The notes beneath the pieces are model-generated. The model did no database searches and had not been told where the DNA came from. It worked only from the letters and a program-made list of their open reading frames with translations. Source: Oscillospiraceae bacterium (GTDB taxonomy: Bacteria > Bacillota > Clostridia > Oscillospirales > Oscillospiraceae). From it: a stretch of 64,000 bases of DNA. Location of the stretch: positions 42,570 to 106,569 of the forward strand of contig JAAWQS010000002.1 in the NCBI GenBank assembly GCA_022800665.1, given 5' to 3'. A program made the translations under genes and the position numbers. Every line of letters begins with the position of its first letter. The first letter of the stretch is position 1. Positions 9,017-18,288 of this stretch are shown here, in pieces.

Positions 9017-9066
9017 GAGAGACAAGTTCACCCCGTTATTTGATTTTCGGCCTGAACTTGTCTCTC
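9017..9066. repeat. Perfect 14-bp inverted repeat between cutC and the transglutaminase-like gene
   Basis: GAGAGACAAGTTCA (9017-9030) / TGAACTTGTCTCTC (9053-9066), 22-nt loop, no U-tract. Confidence 0.85.
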
Positions 9067-9114
9067 GCTGTATCATAAATCAGAATTCTGTGTTTTCAGG
9101 AGGAAATCATCGCT

Positions 9115-11652
9115 ATGTTATTTTCACAGCACATAACAGAAACCGCCCTGGCAGGCTTCCAGGCACGTCTGGAGCAGGCCGGTCCGGTCAAGGCCGGGGA
9201 GCTGCAGGCCCATCTGGATACGCCCTCCATTACCGAGGACGTCCGGACCGCCATCCACTGGCTCTATGCCAACAGCCCCCTCAGCGACCTGGCCAACTAC
9301 GATTTCCGTATCTTTCTCGCCACCGCCCTCCACGGGGTGTATTTGCGGGAGAACTCCCCCTTTTCCAAGGACTTGCCGGAGGATATTTTCCTCAACTACG
9401 TCCTGCATATCCGGGTCAACGAGGAGGAGCTGTGCGACTGCCGCCACTATTTCTACCGCCTTCTGTCTGACCGGGTGAGGGACCTGTCCGCCCATGACGC
9501 CATCATCGAGGTCAACTATTGGAATGCGGAACAGGTGATGTACCAGTCCACGGATGACCGCACCATCTCCGCCATGGGGGCTTACAACTCCGGCTATGGC
9601 CGCTGCGGCGAGGAGTCCGCCTTTGGCGTTAACGCTTTCCGGTCCGTGGGCATCCCGGCCCGGCAGATTTACACCCCACGCTGGGCCCACTGCGACGACA
9701 ACCATGCGTGGGTGGAGGTCTGGTGCGATGGAAAGTGGCATTTCCTGGGGGCCTGCGAGCCGGAGGAGGTGCTGGATAAGGGTTGGTTTACCAATGCGTC
9801 CAGCCGGGCGATGCTCATTCACAGCCGCTGCTTCGGGGAGATCAGCGGGGAGGAGATCATCTCTAAAGTGGGTATGGCCTCCTTCCTCAATAACCTCAAG
9901 CTCTACGCCAACACCAAACAGCTGACGGTGCTGGTGAAGGACCAGGAGGGCAGGCCGGTGGAGGGCGCGCAGGTGTCCTTTGGGATTCTCAACTACTCCA
10001 ATATCTTCCCCTCCGCCGTCACTGCCACCGGTCCGGATGGCTCTGTCCGCTTCACCTGCGGCTGGGGGAGCATCAGCGTCCATGTGAAGAAGGACGGCGT
10101 GTTCTGGGAGGAGATGGTCCCGGCGCAGACCGAGCGTCTGGAGGTGACGCTCCGGCAGGAGCAGCCCGCCCTGGACCAGTGGCAGGACTTCATCTCCGCC
10201 GCGCCCAAGGACCAGATCGTCAACGGCGCGAAGCCCACGGAGGAACAGAAGGAGCTGTGCCGCCGGAAGACCGCCGCCGCCAACGAGAAGCGGGAGAAGC
10301 GGGTGGCGGCTATGTTCGACGAGGCCAAGGCGAAGGCGGTTGTGGAGCAGTACGGCTACAGCCAGGAAATCTACGACCTGCTGTACGAGAGCCGGGGCAA
10401 CGGGGAGCATCTGCTGCGCTTCCTGGAGGACGAGATGTTTTCCGCCAAGGAGAAGGAGACGCTGCTGCTGACCCTGTCGAAGAAGGACCGGCGGGACGTG
10501 GACACGCTGGTTCTGCGGGAGGCTCTGGCGTTGTCCAGGGACTATAAGGCGGACAGCGAGGAGCTGTATTACCGCTATATTGTCTGTCCCCGCGTGCTCA
10601 ACGAGCCGCTGGAGAAGAACCGGAAATTTATTTTGGAGTATTTCACCCCGGAGCAGAAGGACGCTTTCCGGGCAGAGCCGGGAAAAATCTGGGACTATAT
10701 TCAGGGGAATATCGGCTTTGACGCCTCCATTGAGTACGGCCAGATTGTCACAAGGCCGGCGGGGGCGCTGACGGTGAAGAATGCCAGCCCGCTGTCAAAA
10801 AAGATTCTGTTTGTGGCTATCTGCCGCGCCCTGGGGATTCCGGCCAGGGTCAACCCGGTGGACCGGCAGGCGGAGTATTACAAGGCGGGAGCTTTCCAGC
10901 CGGTGGAGCTGCGGGAGCAGGGCAGCGGTACGATCATCTTTGAGAAGGGGGAGGGGGAGAACTGGCAGTATTTCCCGGACTTCTCCATCGGCCTGCTGGC
11001 GGACGGCGAATACCAGACCCTGGACCTCTCCCAGGCAGTATGGGAGGGCTGCGAGCTGCGGGTTCCCGCCAAGGGCGGCGCGTACCGGGTGATTACGGAC
11101 AACCGCCTGCCCAACGGCAATCTTTACGCCAGCAAGTACCACTTTGTGCTGGCGGACGGCGAGACAAAGCGCGTGCGCCTGCACAAACACCAGGCCAATC
11201 TCTCGGAGATGCTGGATAACTTCCAGCTGGATGAATTCCAGGTCTTCGACGGGGACGGTAAGGCTGTGCAGGGCAGCTGGCTGACCCGGAACAAGGCTGT
11301 GCTGCTGTGGCTGGAGGAGGGCATGGAGCCTACGGAGCACATCCTCAACGAGATGCTGGAGCAGACGGCGGACTTCCAGAACCTCCCGGCGGACATCATC
11401 TTCCTGGTGAGGGGAAAGGAGGCGTTGGAGAACGCCAAATTGAAAAAAGTGCTGGAGACATTCCCCAAGGTCCAGGTGTACTACGACAGCTTTGTCCCCA
11501 ATGTGGAGACGATTGCCCGGCGGATGTACGTGGACCACGAAAAACTGCCCCTGATTGTGGCGGCAACGTCGGAATTGAACGCTGTATATGCCTGCAGCGG
11601 CTACAATGTGGGCAGCGGCGATATGATTGTAAAAATCTGCAATTTGACGTAA
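9115..11652 (+). CDS. Transglutaminase-like domain protein, 845 aa, no signal peptide
   Basis: GRCGEESAFGVNAFRSVGIPARQIYTPRW...DNHAWVEVWCDGKWHFLGACEPE (Cys-His-Asp triad context) plus an Ig/CarboxypepD_reg-like segment. Confidence 0.8.
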   Translation: MLFSQHITETALAGFQARLEQAGPVKAGELQAHLDTPSITEDVRTAIHWLYANSPLSDLANYDFRIFLATALHGVYLRENSPFSKDLPEDIFLNYVLHIRVNEEELCDCRHYFYRLLSDRVRDLSAHDAIIEVNYWNAEQVMYQSTDDRTISAMGAYNSGYGRCGEESAFGVNAFRSVGIPARQIYTPRWAHCDDNHAWVEVWCDGKWHFLGACEPEEVLDKGWFTNASSRAMLIHSRCFGEISGEEIISKVGMASFLNNLKLYANTKQLTVLVKDQEGRPVEGAQVSFGILNYSNIFPSAVTATGPDGSVRFTCGWGSISVHVKKDGVFWEEMVPAQTERLEVTLRQEQPALDQWQDFISAAPKDQIVNGAKPTEEQKELCRRKTAAANEKREKRVAAMFDEAKAKAVVEQYGYSQEIYDLLYESRGNGEHLLRFLEDEMFSAKEKETLLLTLSKKDRRDVDTLVLREALALSRDYKADSEELYYRYIVCPRVLNEPLEKNRKFILEYFTPEQKDAFRAEPGKIWDYIQGNIGFDASIEYGQIVTRPAGALTVKNASPLSKKILFVAICRALGIPARVNPVDRQAEYYKAGAFQPVELREQGSGTIIFEKGEGENWQYFPDFSIGLLADGEYQTLDLSQAVWEGCELRVPAKGGAYRVITDNRLPNGNLYASKYHFVLADGETKRVRLHKHQANLSEMLDNFQLDEFQVFDGDGKAVQGSWLTRNKAVLLWLEEGMEPTEHILNEMLEQTADFQNLPADIIFLVRGKEALENAKLKKVLETFPKVQVYYDSFVPNVETIARRMYVDHEKLPLIVAATSELNAVYACSGYNVGSGDMIVKICNLT

Positions 11653-11855
11653 AATGTACTTTTTTGTCGGGATTTGTTTCGCTGCGGCGGCGGACGGGAG
11701 GGGAAACCGCCTGTGCATGGTTCGTTTTTTCCATAAAATGCCCCGCCGTCCGCCGGGAAGCTCTTGTAATATTTCGGGAAATTTAGTATAATAAAAACCA
11801 GTCGGAGCGAGACAGCCCGATAAATTGTGCCATGCGCCGGAGGAGGGAGCCGTCC

Positions 11856-13025
11856 ATGACCAGCAGCCAGAAAACCGACCGCGTCCGGATACACAGCAGC
11901 AATACCCGATTGCTGTTATCCGCTATCTGTTCGGCAGGGGAGCTGTCCAGGGCCAGGGCCGCAGAGGTTACAGGACTCAATATCATGACCGTAGGGCGGA
12001 TTGCAGAGGAACTGATTGGCCGGGGGATTTTGCAGGAGAGGGAAAAAGAGGGAGGCGTGGGCCGTCCGCCCAAGCTCCTGTCCCTGGCGGAGGACCGGCT
12101 GCTCTGCGCCGGTATGTTCCTGGACCGGGACGCGCTCCAGCTGGGCCTGGTGGACCCGCGGGGGCGGATTCATGCCCACACCAGCGTTCCGCCGCCGGAG
12201 GGAGCCTTTGTCCCGGAGCGGATCACGCCGTGGATGGCCGACAGGCTGGCGCAGTTTCTGAAAGAACACGAGGCCCTTTGCCCCCTGGGTACGGTGGGGA
12301 TTGTGACGCCCGGTATCCTGGACGTCCGGGAGGGCGATATCGTCTTTGCCGCTAATCTGCACTGGGACCATGTGCCGCTGCTGCCGGTCCTGCGGGAGCG
12401 TCTGCCGGGATACGGCTTTGTGTTTGAAAACGATGTCAAGGCGGCGGCGTTGGCGGAATATCAGTTCGGCGGCCTGGACGGGTGCCGGAATCTGGTGGTG
12501 CTGAGCATCGGCAGCGGCATCGGCGCGGCGGCTATTATGGACGGCGAGCTGTACCGGGGCCGGGACAACATGGCCGGGGAGATCGGGCATATCACCATCA
12601 ACCCGGCGGGGAAGGTGTGCGTGTGCGGAAAGGTGGGGTGTCTGCAAACTTATCTGACACCCGGCGCACTGCTCACCGAGGCCCGTACCCTCCATCCCGA
12701 TATCACCCTGCCGGAGATGTTCACGCTGTTTCAGAAGGGGGACCCCTTTGTTACAGCCCTGCTCCATCAGGTGACGGAGTATATTTCTATTGCCATTAAC
12801 CTGCTGGCCAATACCTACGCGCCGGAAGTCGTGCTTCTGCGGGGGGACTTGCTGCGGCAGGGACCGGTGATACGGCAGCTGGTGTCCGGCACGTACCGGG
12901 AAAAACTCAACTGGTATATGACCGACGCCTTTGAACTGCGCTTTGAACAGATGGGCGTCAGCGGCCCGCTGATCGGCGGCGGTATGCTGGCCCTGGAGCG
13001 GGAGCTGGACCGGCTGTGCGTCTGA
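11856..13025 (+). CDS. ROK family transcriptional regulator
   Basis: N-terminal winged-HTH-like region, FENDVKAAALAEYQFG, CVCGKVGCLQTYL zinc motif; SD ggaggagg before ATG 11856. Confidence 0.85.
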   Translation: MTSSQKTDRVRIHSSNTRLLLSAICSAGELSRARAAEVTGLNIMTVGRIAEELIGRGILQEREKEGGVGRPPKLLSLAEDRLLCAGMFLDRDALQLGLVDPRGRIHAHTSVPPPEGAFVPERITPWMADRLAQFLKEHEALCPLGTVGIVTPGILDVREGDIVFAANLHWDHVPLLPVLRERLPGYGFVFENDVKAAALAEYQFGGLDGCRNLVVLSIGSGIGAAAIMDGELYRGRDNMAGEIGHITINPAGKVCVCGKVGCLQTYLTPGALLTEARTLHPDITLPEMFTLFQKGDPFVTALLHQVTEYISIAINLLANTYAPEVVLLRGDLLRQGPVIRQLVSGTYREKLNWYMTDAFELRFEQMGVSGPLIGGGMLALERELDRLCV

Positions 13026-13069
13026 CAATAACAACTATTCTTTCATTTATCCATATGGAGGCATCAACT

Positions 13070-14380
13070 ATGGCATTTCAATTTTCCAGGGAAGCCTATG
13101 AGTGCCGGGTGAAATGGTTCACCGAGGCCCGTTTCGGCATGTTCATCCACTTCGGCCTCTATTCCATCCCCGCCCGCGGGGAGTGGGTCCGCAGTGAGGA
13201 GTTTATCCCCAAGGAGGACTATGACCCCCTCATCAACGAGTTCAACCCCACCCGCTGCGACATGCGCCAGTGGATGCGGACGGCGCGGGACGCGGGGATG
13301 CAGTACGTGCTCTTCACCGCCAAGCACCACGACGGCTTCTGTCTGTACGACAGCGCCTATACGGATTTCAAGTCCACCAACTCCCCCGCCGGTCGGGACT
13401 TTGTCCGGGAGTTCCTGGACGCCGCCCGCGAGTACGGACTGCGGGCGGGACTGTACTTCTCCATCATTGACTGGCGGCATCCGGATTTCCCCCACTACGG
13501 GGACAAGCAGCACCCCATGCGCAATGACCCGGCCTACGGCAACGAGAATCGGGATTTCAACCGCTATCTGGACTTCTTCCACGCCCAGGTCAAGGAGGTC
13601 TGCTCCAACTATGGGAAGCTGGACCTCATCTGGTTTGACTTCTCGTACGACGGCCTGCGGGGAGAAGCCTGGCGGGGTACGGAGCTGATAGAGATGGTGC
13701 GCTCCCTGCAGCCGGACGTGGTCATCAACAACCGCCTGGAGGTTAGCGGGGAGGGATACGGCTCTCTGGCAGAGTGCCGTCCCATGCCCTACCACGGGGA
13801 TTTCGTCACGCCGGAGAAGATGATCCCGCCCCACGGCCTGCTGGACGTTGAGGGCCGTCCCCTGGTGTGGGAGAGCTGCGTGACCATGAACGAGCACTGG
13901 GGCTACTGCGCCACGGACAATTTTTACAAGCCCGCCCCCATGCTGATTAAACAGCTGGTGGAGTGCGTGAGCAAGGGCGGCAACATGATTCTGAATGTGG
14001 GTCCCGACGCTACGGGCCGCTTCCCGCAGCAGTCCCTGGAGATTCTGGCGGAGATGGGCCGGTGGATGGACCGCAACGGAGAGAGTATCTATGGCTGCGG
14101 CCCCGCCGGGATGGAAAAGCCGGAGTATGGCCGGATTACCCGGAAGGGAAATACGCTGTATTACCATCTCTATGAGAATACCATCGGGCCGATGCCCCTG
14201 CCCGGTCTGGAGAAGGACAAGGTCCAGGCGATCCGCCGCCTGGCAGACGGTACGGAGGTACTGCTGTCCACAAACTGGGTCCACAGCGATTACCCGGACG
14301 TGGTCTTCGTAGACCTCGGTCCGGACCCGGCGCTGCCGGATACTACGGACACCGTGTTGGAGGTGCGGTTGAAGGATTAA
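13070..14380 (+). CDS. Alpha-L-fucosidase (GH29-like)
   Basis: WFTEARFGMFIHFGLYSIPARGEWV...YVLFTAKHHDGFCLYDS...LDLIWFDFSYDG...GGNMILNVGPDATGRFP. Confidence 0.9.
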   Translation: MAFQFSREAYECRVKWFTEARFGMFIHFGLYSIPARGEWVRSEEFIPKEDYDPLINEFNPTRCDMRQWMRTARDAGMQYVLFTAKHHDGFCLYDSAYTDFKSTNSPAGRDFVREFLDAAREYGLRAGLYFSIIDWRHPDFPHYGDKQHPMRNDPAYGNENRDFNRYLDFFHAQVKEVCSNYGKLDLIWFDFSYDGLRGEAWRGTELIEMVRSLQPDVVINNRLEVSGEGYGSLAECRPMPYHGDFVTPEKMIPPHGLLDVEGRPLVWESCVTMNEHWGYCATDNFYKPAPMLIKQLVECVSKGGNMILNVGPDATGRFPQQSLEILAEMGRWMDRNGESIYGCGPAGMEKPEYGRITRKGNTLYYHLYENTIGPMPLPGLEKDKVQAIRRLADGTEVLLSTNWVHSDYPDVVFVDLGPDPALPDTTDTVLEVRLKD

Positions 14381-14402
14381 CCGGTTTGGGGAAAACGGAT
14401 TA

Positions 14403-14440
14403 AAAGAGTCTGACGCAAACTCGCGTCAGACTCTTCTTGT
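14403..14440. terminator. Intrinsic terminator after the fucosidase gene
   Basis: AAGAGTCTGACGC aaactc GCGTCAGACTCTT. Confidence 0.7.
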
Positions 14441-14670
14441 CCATTTTCCCGCAATCCCGGTAGCTGAAGATTTTCATTATATACAAAGCATATATTTTCA
14501 TGCGAAACACTTCCGGAGATTAAAGTGGAACCCTTGAAAAAGCACAAATCTTCTGGCGTATGCCACACGGCGCCGTTGCAAAAGATGCTGTTATAGTTAG
14601 CAATTATAGCAATCCTTAAAATTGCCGGCAATGCGCCCTCTCCGTCACGGCTGACTGAGAGGGCCTGCAC
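14420..14670 (-). pseudogene. Possible gene remnant (unknown family) in an AT-rich islet
   Basis: Short ORF (...NGAVWHTPEDLCFFKGSTLISGSVSHENICFVYN...) with coding-like composition, no clear start, lower GC than neighbours, next to a CCCTCTC...GAGAGGG repeat relic. Confidence 0.3.
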
Positions 14671-14735
14671 CGCATTTTGTCAAGAATAATGAACGTATAA
14701 AGTTTTCAAAAGTAAAAGTGGAAAGAAAAAGAAAC

Positions 14736-14764
14736 TATTGAAATTGTTCCGGTTTTGGGGTATA
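14736..14764 (+). promoter_or_regulatory. Promoter of the DUF1858 gene
   Basis: TTGAAA-N17-TATACT. Confidence 0.6.
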
Positions 14765-14807
14765 CTATATCCGCTTATAAAGAAAAATACTTTGGAGGTA
14801 TTGCAGC

Positions 14808-15008
14808 ATGGTAACAATTACAAAAGACACCATCATTGGTGATATCCTGGACGTAGCTCCGCAGACAGCCCCCATCTTCCTGTCCATCGGGATGCACTGC
14901 CTGGGTTGTCCCAGCAGCCGGGGCGAGACGGTCGAGGAAGCCTGCGCTGTCCACGGCGTGGACGTGGAGAAGCTGCTGGAAGCTGTCAACGCAGAAGCCA
15001 ACAAGTAA
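14808..15008 (+). CDS. DUF1858 domain small protein
   Basis: ITKDTIIGDILDVAPQTAPIFLSIGMHCLGCPSSRGETVEEACAVHGVDVEKLLEAVN. Confidence 0.88.
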   Translation: MVTITKDTIIGDILDVAPQTAPIFLSIGMHCLGCPSSRGETVEEACAVHGVDVEKLLEAVNAEANK

Positions 15009-15080
15009 GGAAACAGCGGGGACTCATAGAGCAGCTATGGGTCCCTCCTTTGCAGGGATGATGGAAAGGGGGAGCGTCCC

Positions 15081-15800
15081 ATGGGAGGGATTTTGGAGCG
15101 GAAACCCCGGCTGCAGGCCATTGCAGGTCTGGCGCCAAGGGGGAGCCGGTGTCTGGCCGATATTGGTACAGACCACGGCTACATACCGGTGGCATTGCTG
15201 CGTATCAAGAAAATTGACCGGGCCATTGCTGTGGACATCAGCGAGGGACCTCTGGCGCGGGCCCGCCGTACGGCAGAGCGGTACGGACTGGAGGAGCGTG
15301 TGGACTTCCGCCTGGGGGATGGCCTGAGCGTCCTTGCGCCCGGCGACGCGGACGTCATCGTGATTGCCGGTATGGGCGGGGATACCATTGTAGACATCCT
15401 CTCCGCCGCCCCCTGGAGCCTGTACGGTCCGCTGCTGCTGCTCCAGCCCATGAGCCGGGCCGAGGCGTTGCGGAAATGGCTGTGGAAACGGGGGGCCCGC
15501 CTGTGTTCGGAACAGCTGGTGCAGGAACGGCGGGCGCTGTACCCCATCCTGAAGGTCCGGAGCAGCGGGATGGGCCCCGTCCCGTATACGGAGGCGGACG
15601 CCTGGGGCGGTATGCTCCTGGAGAATGACCCGCTGTGGGGGAAGTATCTGGAGACGGTCATTCTGCGGCTGCGCCGGGCGGCGTCGGGCCTGGAACGGGC
15701 CAAGGACCCGGCTTTGGCCGCGCGGCAGAAGCGGTTTTTGAAGGTCATTGAAGAACTGGAGAAACGGAAAGGAGCGTGGTCCCGTGCCAACGGCAGGTGA
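15081..15800 (+). CDS. trmK: tRNA (adenine(22)-N(1))-methyltransferase (TrmK family)
   Basis: LADIGTDHGYIPVALL SAM motif and VIAGMGGDTI; followed by Nif3 gene as in many Firmicutes. Confidence 0.87.
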   Translation: MGGILERKPRLQAIAGLAPRGSRCLADIGTDHGYIPVALLRIKKIDRAIAVDISEGPLARARRTAERYGLEERVDFRLGDGLSVLAPGDADVIVIAGMGGDTIVDILSAAPWSLYGPLLLLQPMSRAEALRKWLWKRGARLCSEQLVQERRALYPILKVRSSGMGPVPYTEADAWGGMLLENDPLWGKYLETVILRLRRAASGLERAKDPALAARQKRFLKVIEELEKRKGAWSRANGR

Positions 15801-16566
15801 ACTGGAACGCGCCCTCTTCCAGCTGGCCCCCAGGGACCTGGCTGAGAGCTGGGACAACGTGGGTCTGCTGGTGGGAGACTGCGGCAGGGAAATACATCGG
15901 GCGCTGATTGCCCTGGACGTCACCGCCGGTACGGCGGCGGAAGCAAAGGAAGCCGGAGCGGAACTGCTTGTAGCCCATCATCCGGTGATGAACTGCAATT
16001 GGTCGCCGGTCCAGACCCTGCGGGACGACAGCCAGCAGGGCAGGCTTCTGCTGCAGCTGGTCCGGGACGGTACCGCCGCCATCTGTATGCATACCAATCT
16101 GGACGCGGCGCAGGGGGGCGTCAACGACGCCCTGGCCCGGCGGCTGGGGCTGGAGCAGACGGCGGTCCTGGAGGGCGGCGGCGGAATCGTCCGCATGGGC
16201 CTGCTGCCGGAGGAAATGCCCCTGCCGGCCTTCCTGGCCCTGGTGCGGGAGCGGCTGCGGCCCAACGGTATCCGCTTTGCAGACGGCGGAAGGCCGGTCC
16301 GCCGGGTGGCGGTGGGCGGCGGCGCGTGCGGGGAGTTCTTTGCCGCCGCCGCGGAACAGGGCTGCGACGCCTTTGTCACGGCGGATGTGAAATACAACCA
16401 GTTTATGGATGCCGCCGGTCTGGGGCTGAGCATCCTGGACGCGGGCCATTTTCCCACGGAGGATGTGGTCTGCGCTGTGCTGGCGCAGTTTTTGCAGGAG
16501 CAGTTTCCTGCGCTGGAAATTATAAAATCGGTCTCCCACCGGGAGATTGTGCAATACTACGTTTAA
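15784..16566 (+). CDS. Nif3-like dinuclear metal centre hexameric protein
   Basis: LAESWDNVGLLVGD...LLVAHHPVMN...MHTNLDAAQGGVND...DAGHFPTE; GTG start overlapping trmK. Confidence 0.88.
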   Translation: MPTAGELERALFQLAPRDLAESWDNVGLLVGDCGREIHRALIALDVTAGTAAEAKEAGAELLVAHHPVMNCNWSPVQTLRDDSQQGRLLLQLVRDGTAAICMHTNLDAAQGGVNDALARRLGLEQTAVLEGGGGIVRMGLLPEEMPLPAFLALVRERLRPNGIRFADGGRPVRRVAVGGGACGEFFAAAAEQGCDAFVTADVKYNQFMDAAGLGLSILDAGHFPTEDVVCAVLAQFLQEQFPALEIIKSVSHREIVQYYV

Positions 16567-16587
16567 GACATCAGAGGAGGAAAGGAT

Positions 16588-17322
16588 ATGTCCGGACATT
16601 CCAAATGGCATAATATCCAAAAGACAAAGGGCGCGGCGGACGCCAAACGGTCACAGGCGTTTACCAAGATTGCCCGTGAAATGATCGTGGCGGTGAAGGA
16701 GGGCGGCAGCGGCGACCCCAACAACAATTCCCGTCTGGCTACGGTCATTGCCAAGGCCAAAGCTGCCAACATGCCCAACGACAACATCAAGCGCACCATC
16801 GACAAGGCCCTAGGAGCCGGGTCTGGGGACAACTTCGAGAAAGTGGTCTATGAGGGCTACGGTCCCAGCGGCGTGGCGGTGATCGTCGAGGCCCTCACCG
16901 ACAACCGCAACCGTACCGCACCGGAGGTCCGTCACCTCTTTGATAAATACGGCGGAAATATGGGCGCAACCGGCTGCGTGAGCTGGAGCTTTGACCGCAA
17001 GGGCGTAATCGTGATCGACAACGAGGACGGCGGCCTGGATGAGGAGAAGGTCATGGAGGACGCCCTGGACTGCGGCGCGGCGGACTTCGAGGCTGATGGC
17101 AGTATCTTCGAGATTACCACCGATCCGGATGATTTCAATGCCGTTACCGCAGCCCTGGAGGCAAAAGGATATGCCTTTGCTGAGGCGGCTATTGAGATGG
17201 TGCCGCAGAATTATATCAAGCTCACCAGTGAGGACGATATCAAGAATATGACCAAGATGATTGATCTTATGGAGGATAACGACGACGTGCAGAACGTCTG
17301 GCATAACTGGGAGCAGGAATAA
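16588..17322 (+). CDS. YebC/PmpR family protein
   Basis: MSGHSKWHNIQKTKGAADAKRSQAFTKIAREM... Confidence 0.95.
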   Translation: MSGHSKWHNIQKTKGAADAKRSQAFTKIAREMIVAVKEGGSGDPNNNSRLATVIAKAKAANMPNDNIKRTIDKALGAGSGDNFEKVVYEGYGPSGVAVIVEALTDNRNRTAPEVRHLFDKYGGNMGATGCVSWSFDRKGVIVIDNEDGGLDEEKVMEDALDCGAADFEADGSIFEITTDPDDFNAVTAALEAKGYAFAEAAIEMVPQNYIKLTSEDDIKNMTKMIDLMEDNDDVQNVWHNWEQE

Positions 17323-17330
17323 AGCACAGG

Positions 17331-17358
17331 GGCCGGGGAAGCAGTTTCCCGGCTCTTT
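17331..17358 (+). terminator. Terminator after the yebC-like gene
   Basis: GGCCGGGgaagcagttTCCCGGCtcTTTTG. Confidence 0.65.
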
Positions 17359-17436
17359 TGTGCGCATGAGCGAAAATGCTGTTTGCCGCGCTTGAAAAAC
17401 AACGGGAGCTGTGGTAATATAGAGCATAAGGAGCAG

Positions 17437-18231
17437 GTGATCAATTTGAAAACAGAAGAACAGAAACGCCAGGAAGATTTGCAGCGGCTGCGCAGTTTGC
17501 GCCCGATAGATGATGATTTTATGCGCTGCCTTTTCAAAGATAATCTTCCCTTGGCTGAATTGGTATTACGCATTATTACAGACAAACCAGATTTGACAGT
17601 TACAGATTTCCAGACGCAAAAGGATATGAAACGGCTGGCCGGGGCGCGCTCGATCTGTTTGGATGCTTATGGAACGGATTCCAGCGGGAAAAAATATGAT
17701 ATGGAAGTCCAGAGATCGGACAGGGGCGCAGACCCTCACCGGGCCAGATTCCACTCCAGTGTGATGGATGTGGAGAATCTGGATGCGGGACAGAAATTCA
17801 GCGAGCTGCCGGATACCTATACAATTTTCATTGTGGAGAAGGATTTTTACGGTATGGGGGAACCGGTCTACCCAATCGAACGGGTAAACCTCCTGACGGG
17901 TAAACCATTTGATGATGGAGAACATATTCTCTATGTGAACGGCGAATATCGCGGGGACTCTGATATTGGGAAGCTGATGCACGATTTTAATTGTACCAAT
18001 GCGGATGAAATGTATTTTGAACTATTGGCAGACCGTACCAGATATTTGAAGGAGAATCCGAAAGGAGTGAGCGAGATGTGCAAAGTAATTGAGGATATGC
18101 TGAGGGAAGAACGGCTGGAAATAGCAAAAACTATGCTGCTTGACAGGATGTTACCGCTCGAAAAGATTGCGGAGTACGCCAGACTCTCTATTGACGAGGT
18201 CCGGAAGCTGCAAGCGGAACAATTTGCATAA
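17437..18231 (+). CDS. Rpn family recombination-promoting nuclease / PD-(D/E)XK transposase-like protein
   Basis: LRPIDDDFMRCLFKDNLPLAELVLRIITDKPDLTV...YDMEVQRSDRGADPHRARFHSSVMDVENLDAGQKFSELPDTYTIFIVEKD; GTG start after aaggag. Confidence 0.82.
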   Translation: MINLKTEEQKRQEDLQRLRSLRPIDDDFMRCLFKDNLPLAELVLRIITDKPDLTVTDFQTQKDMKRLAGARSICLDAYGTDSSGKKYDMEVQRSDRGADPHRARFHSSVMDVENLDAGQKFSELPDTYTIFIVEKDFYGMGEPVYPIERVNLLTGKPFDDGEHILYVNGEYRGDSDIGKLMHDFNCTNADEMYFELLADRTRYLKENPKGVSEMCKVIEDMLREERLEIAKTMLLDRMLPLEKIAEYARLSIDEVRKLQAEQFA

Positions 18232-18241
18232 AGAGACAGTT

Positions 18242-18271
18242 GAGGGCCGGGAAAACAGTTTCCCGGCCCTC
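18242..18271. terminator. Bidirectional terminator after the Rpn-like gene
   Basis: GAGGGCCGGGaaaacagtttCCCGGCCCTC. Confidence 0.65.
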
Positions 18272-18288
18272 ATAATCATCATACCATC

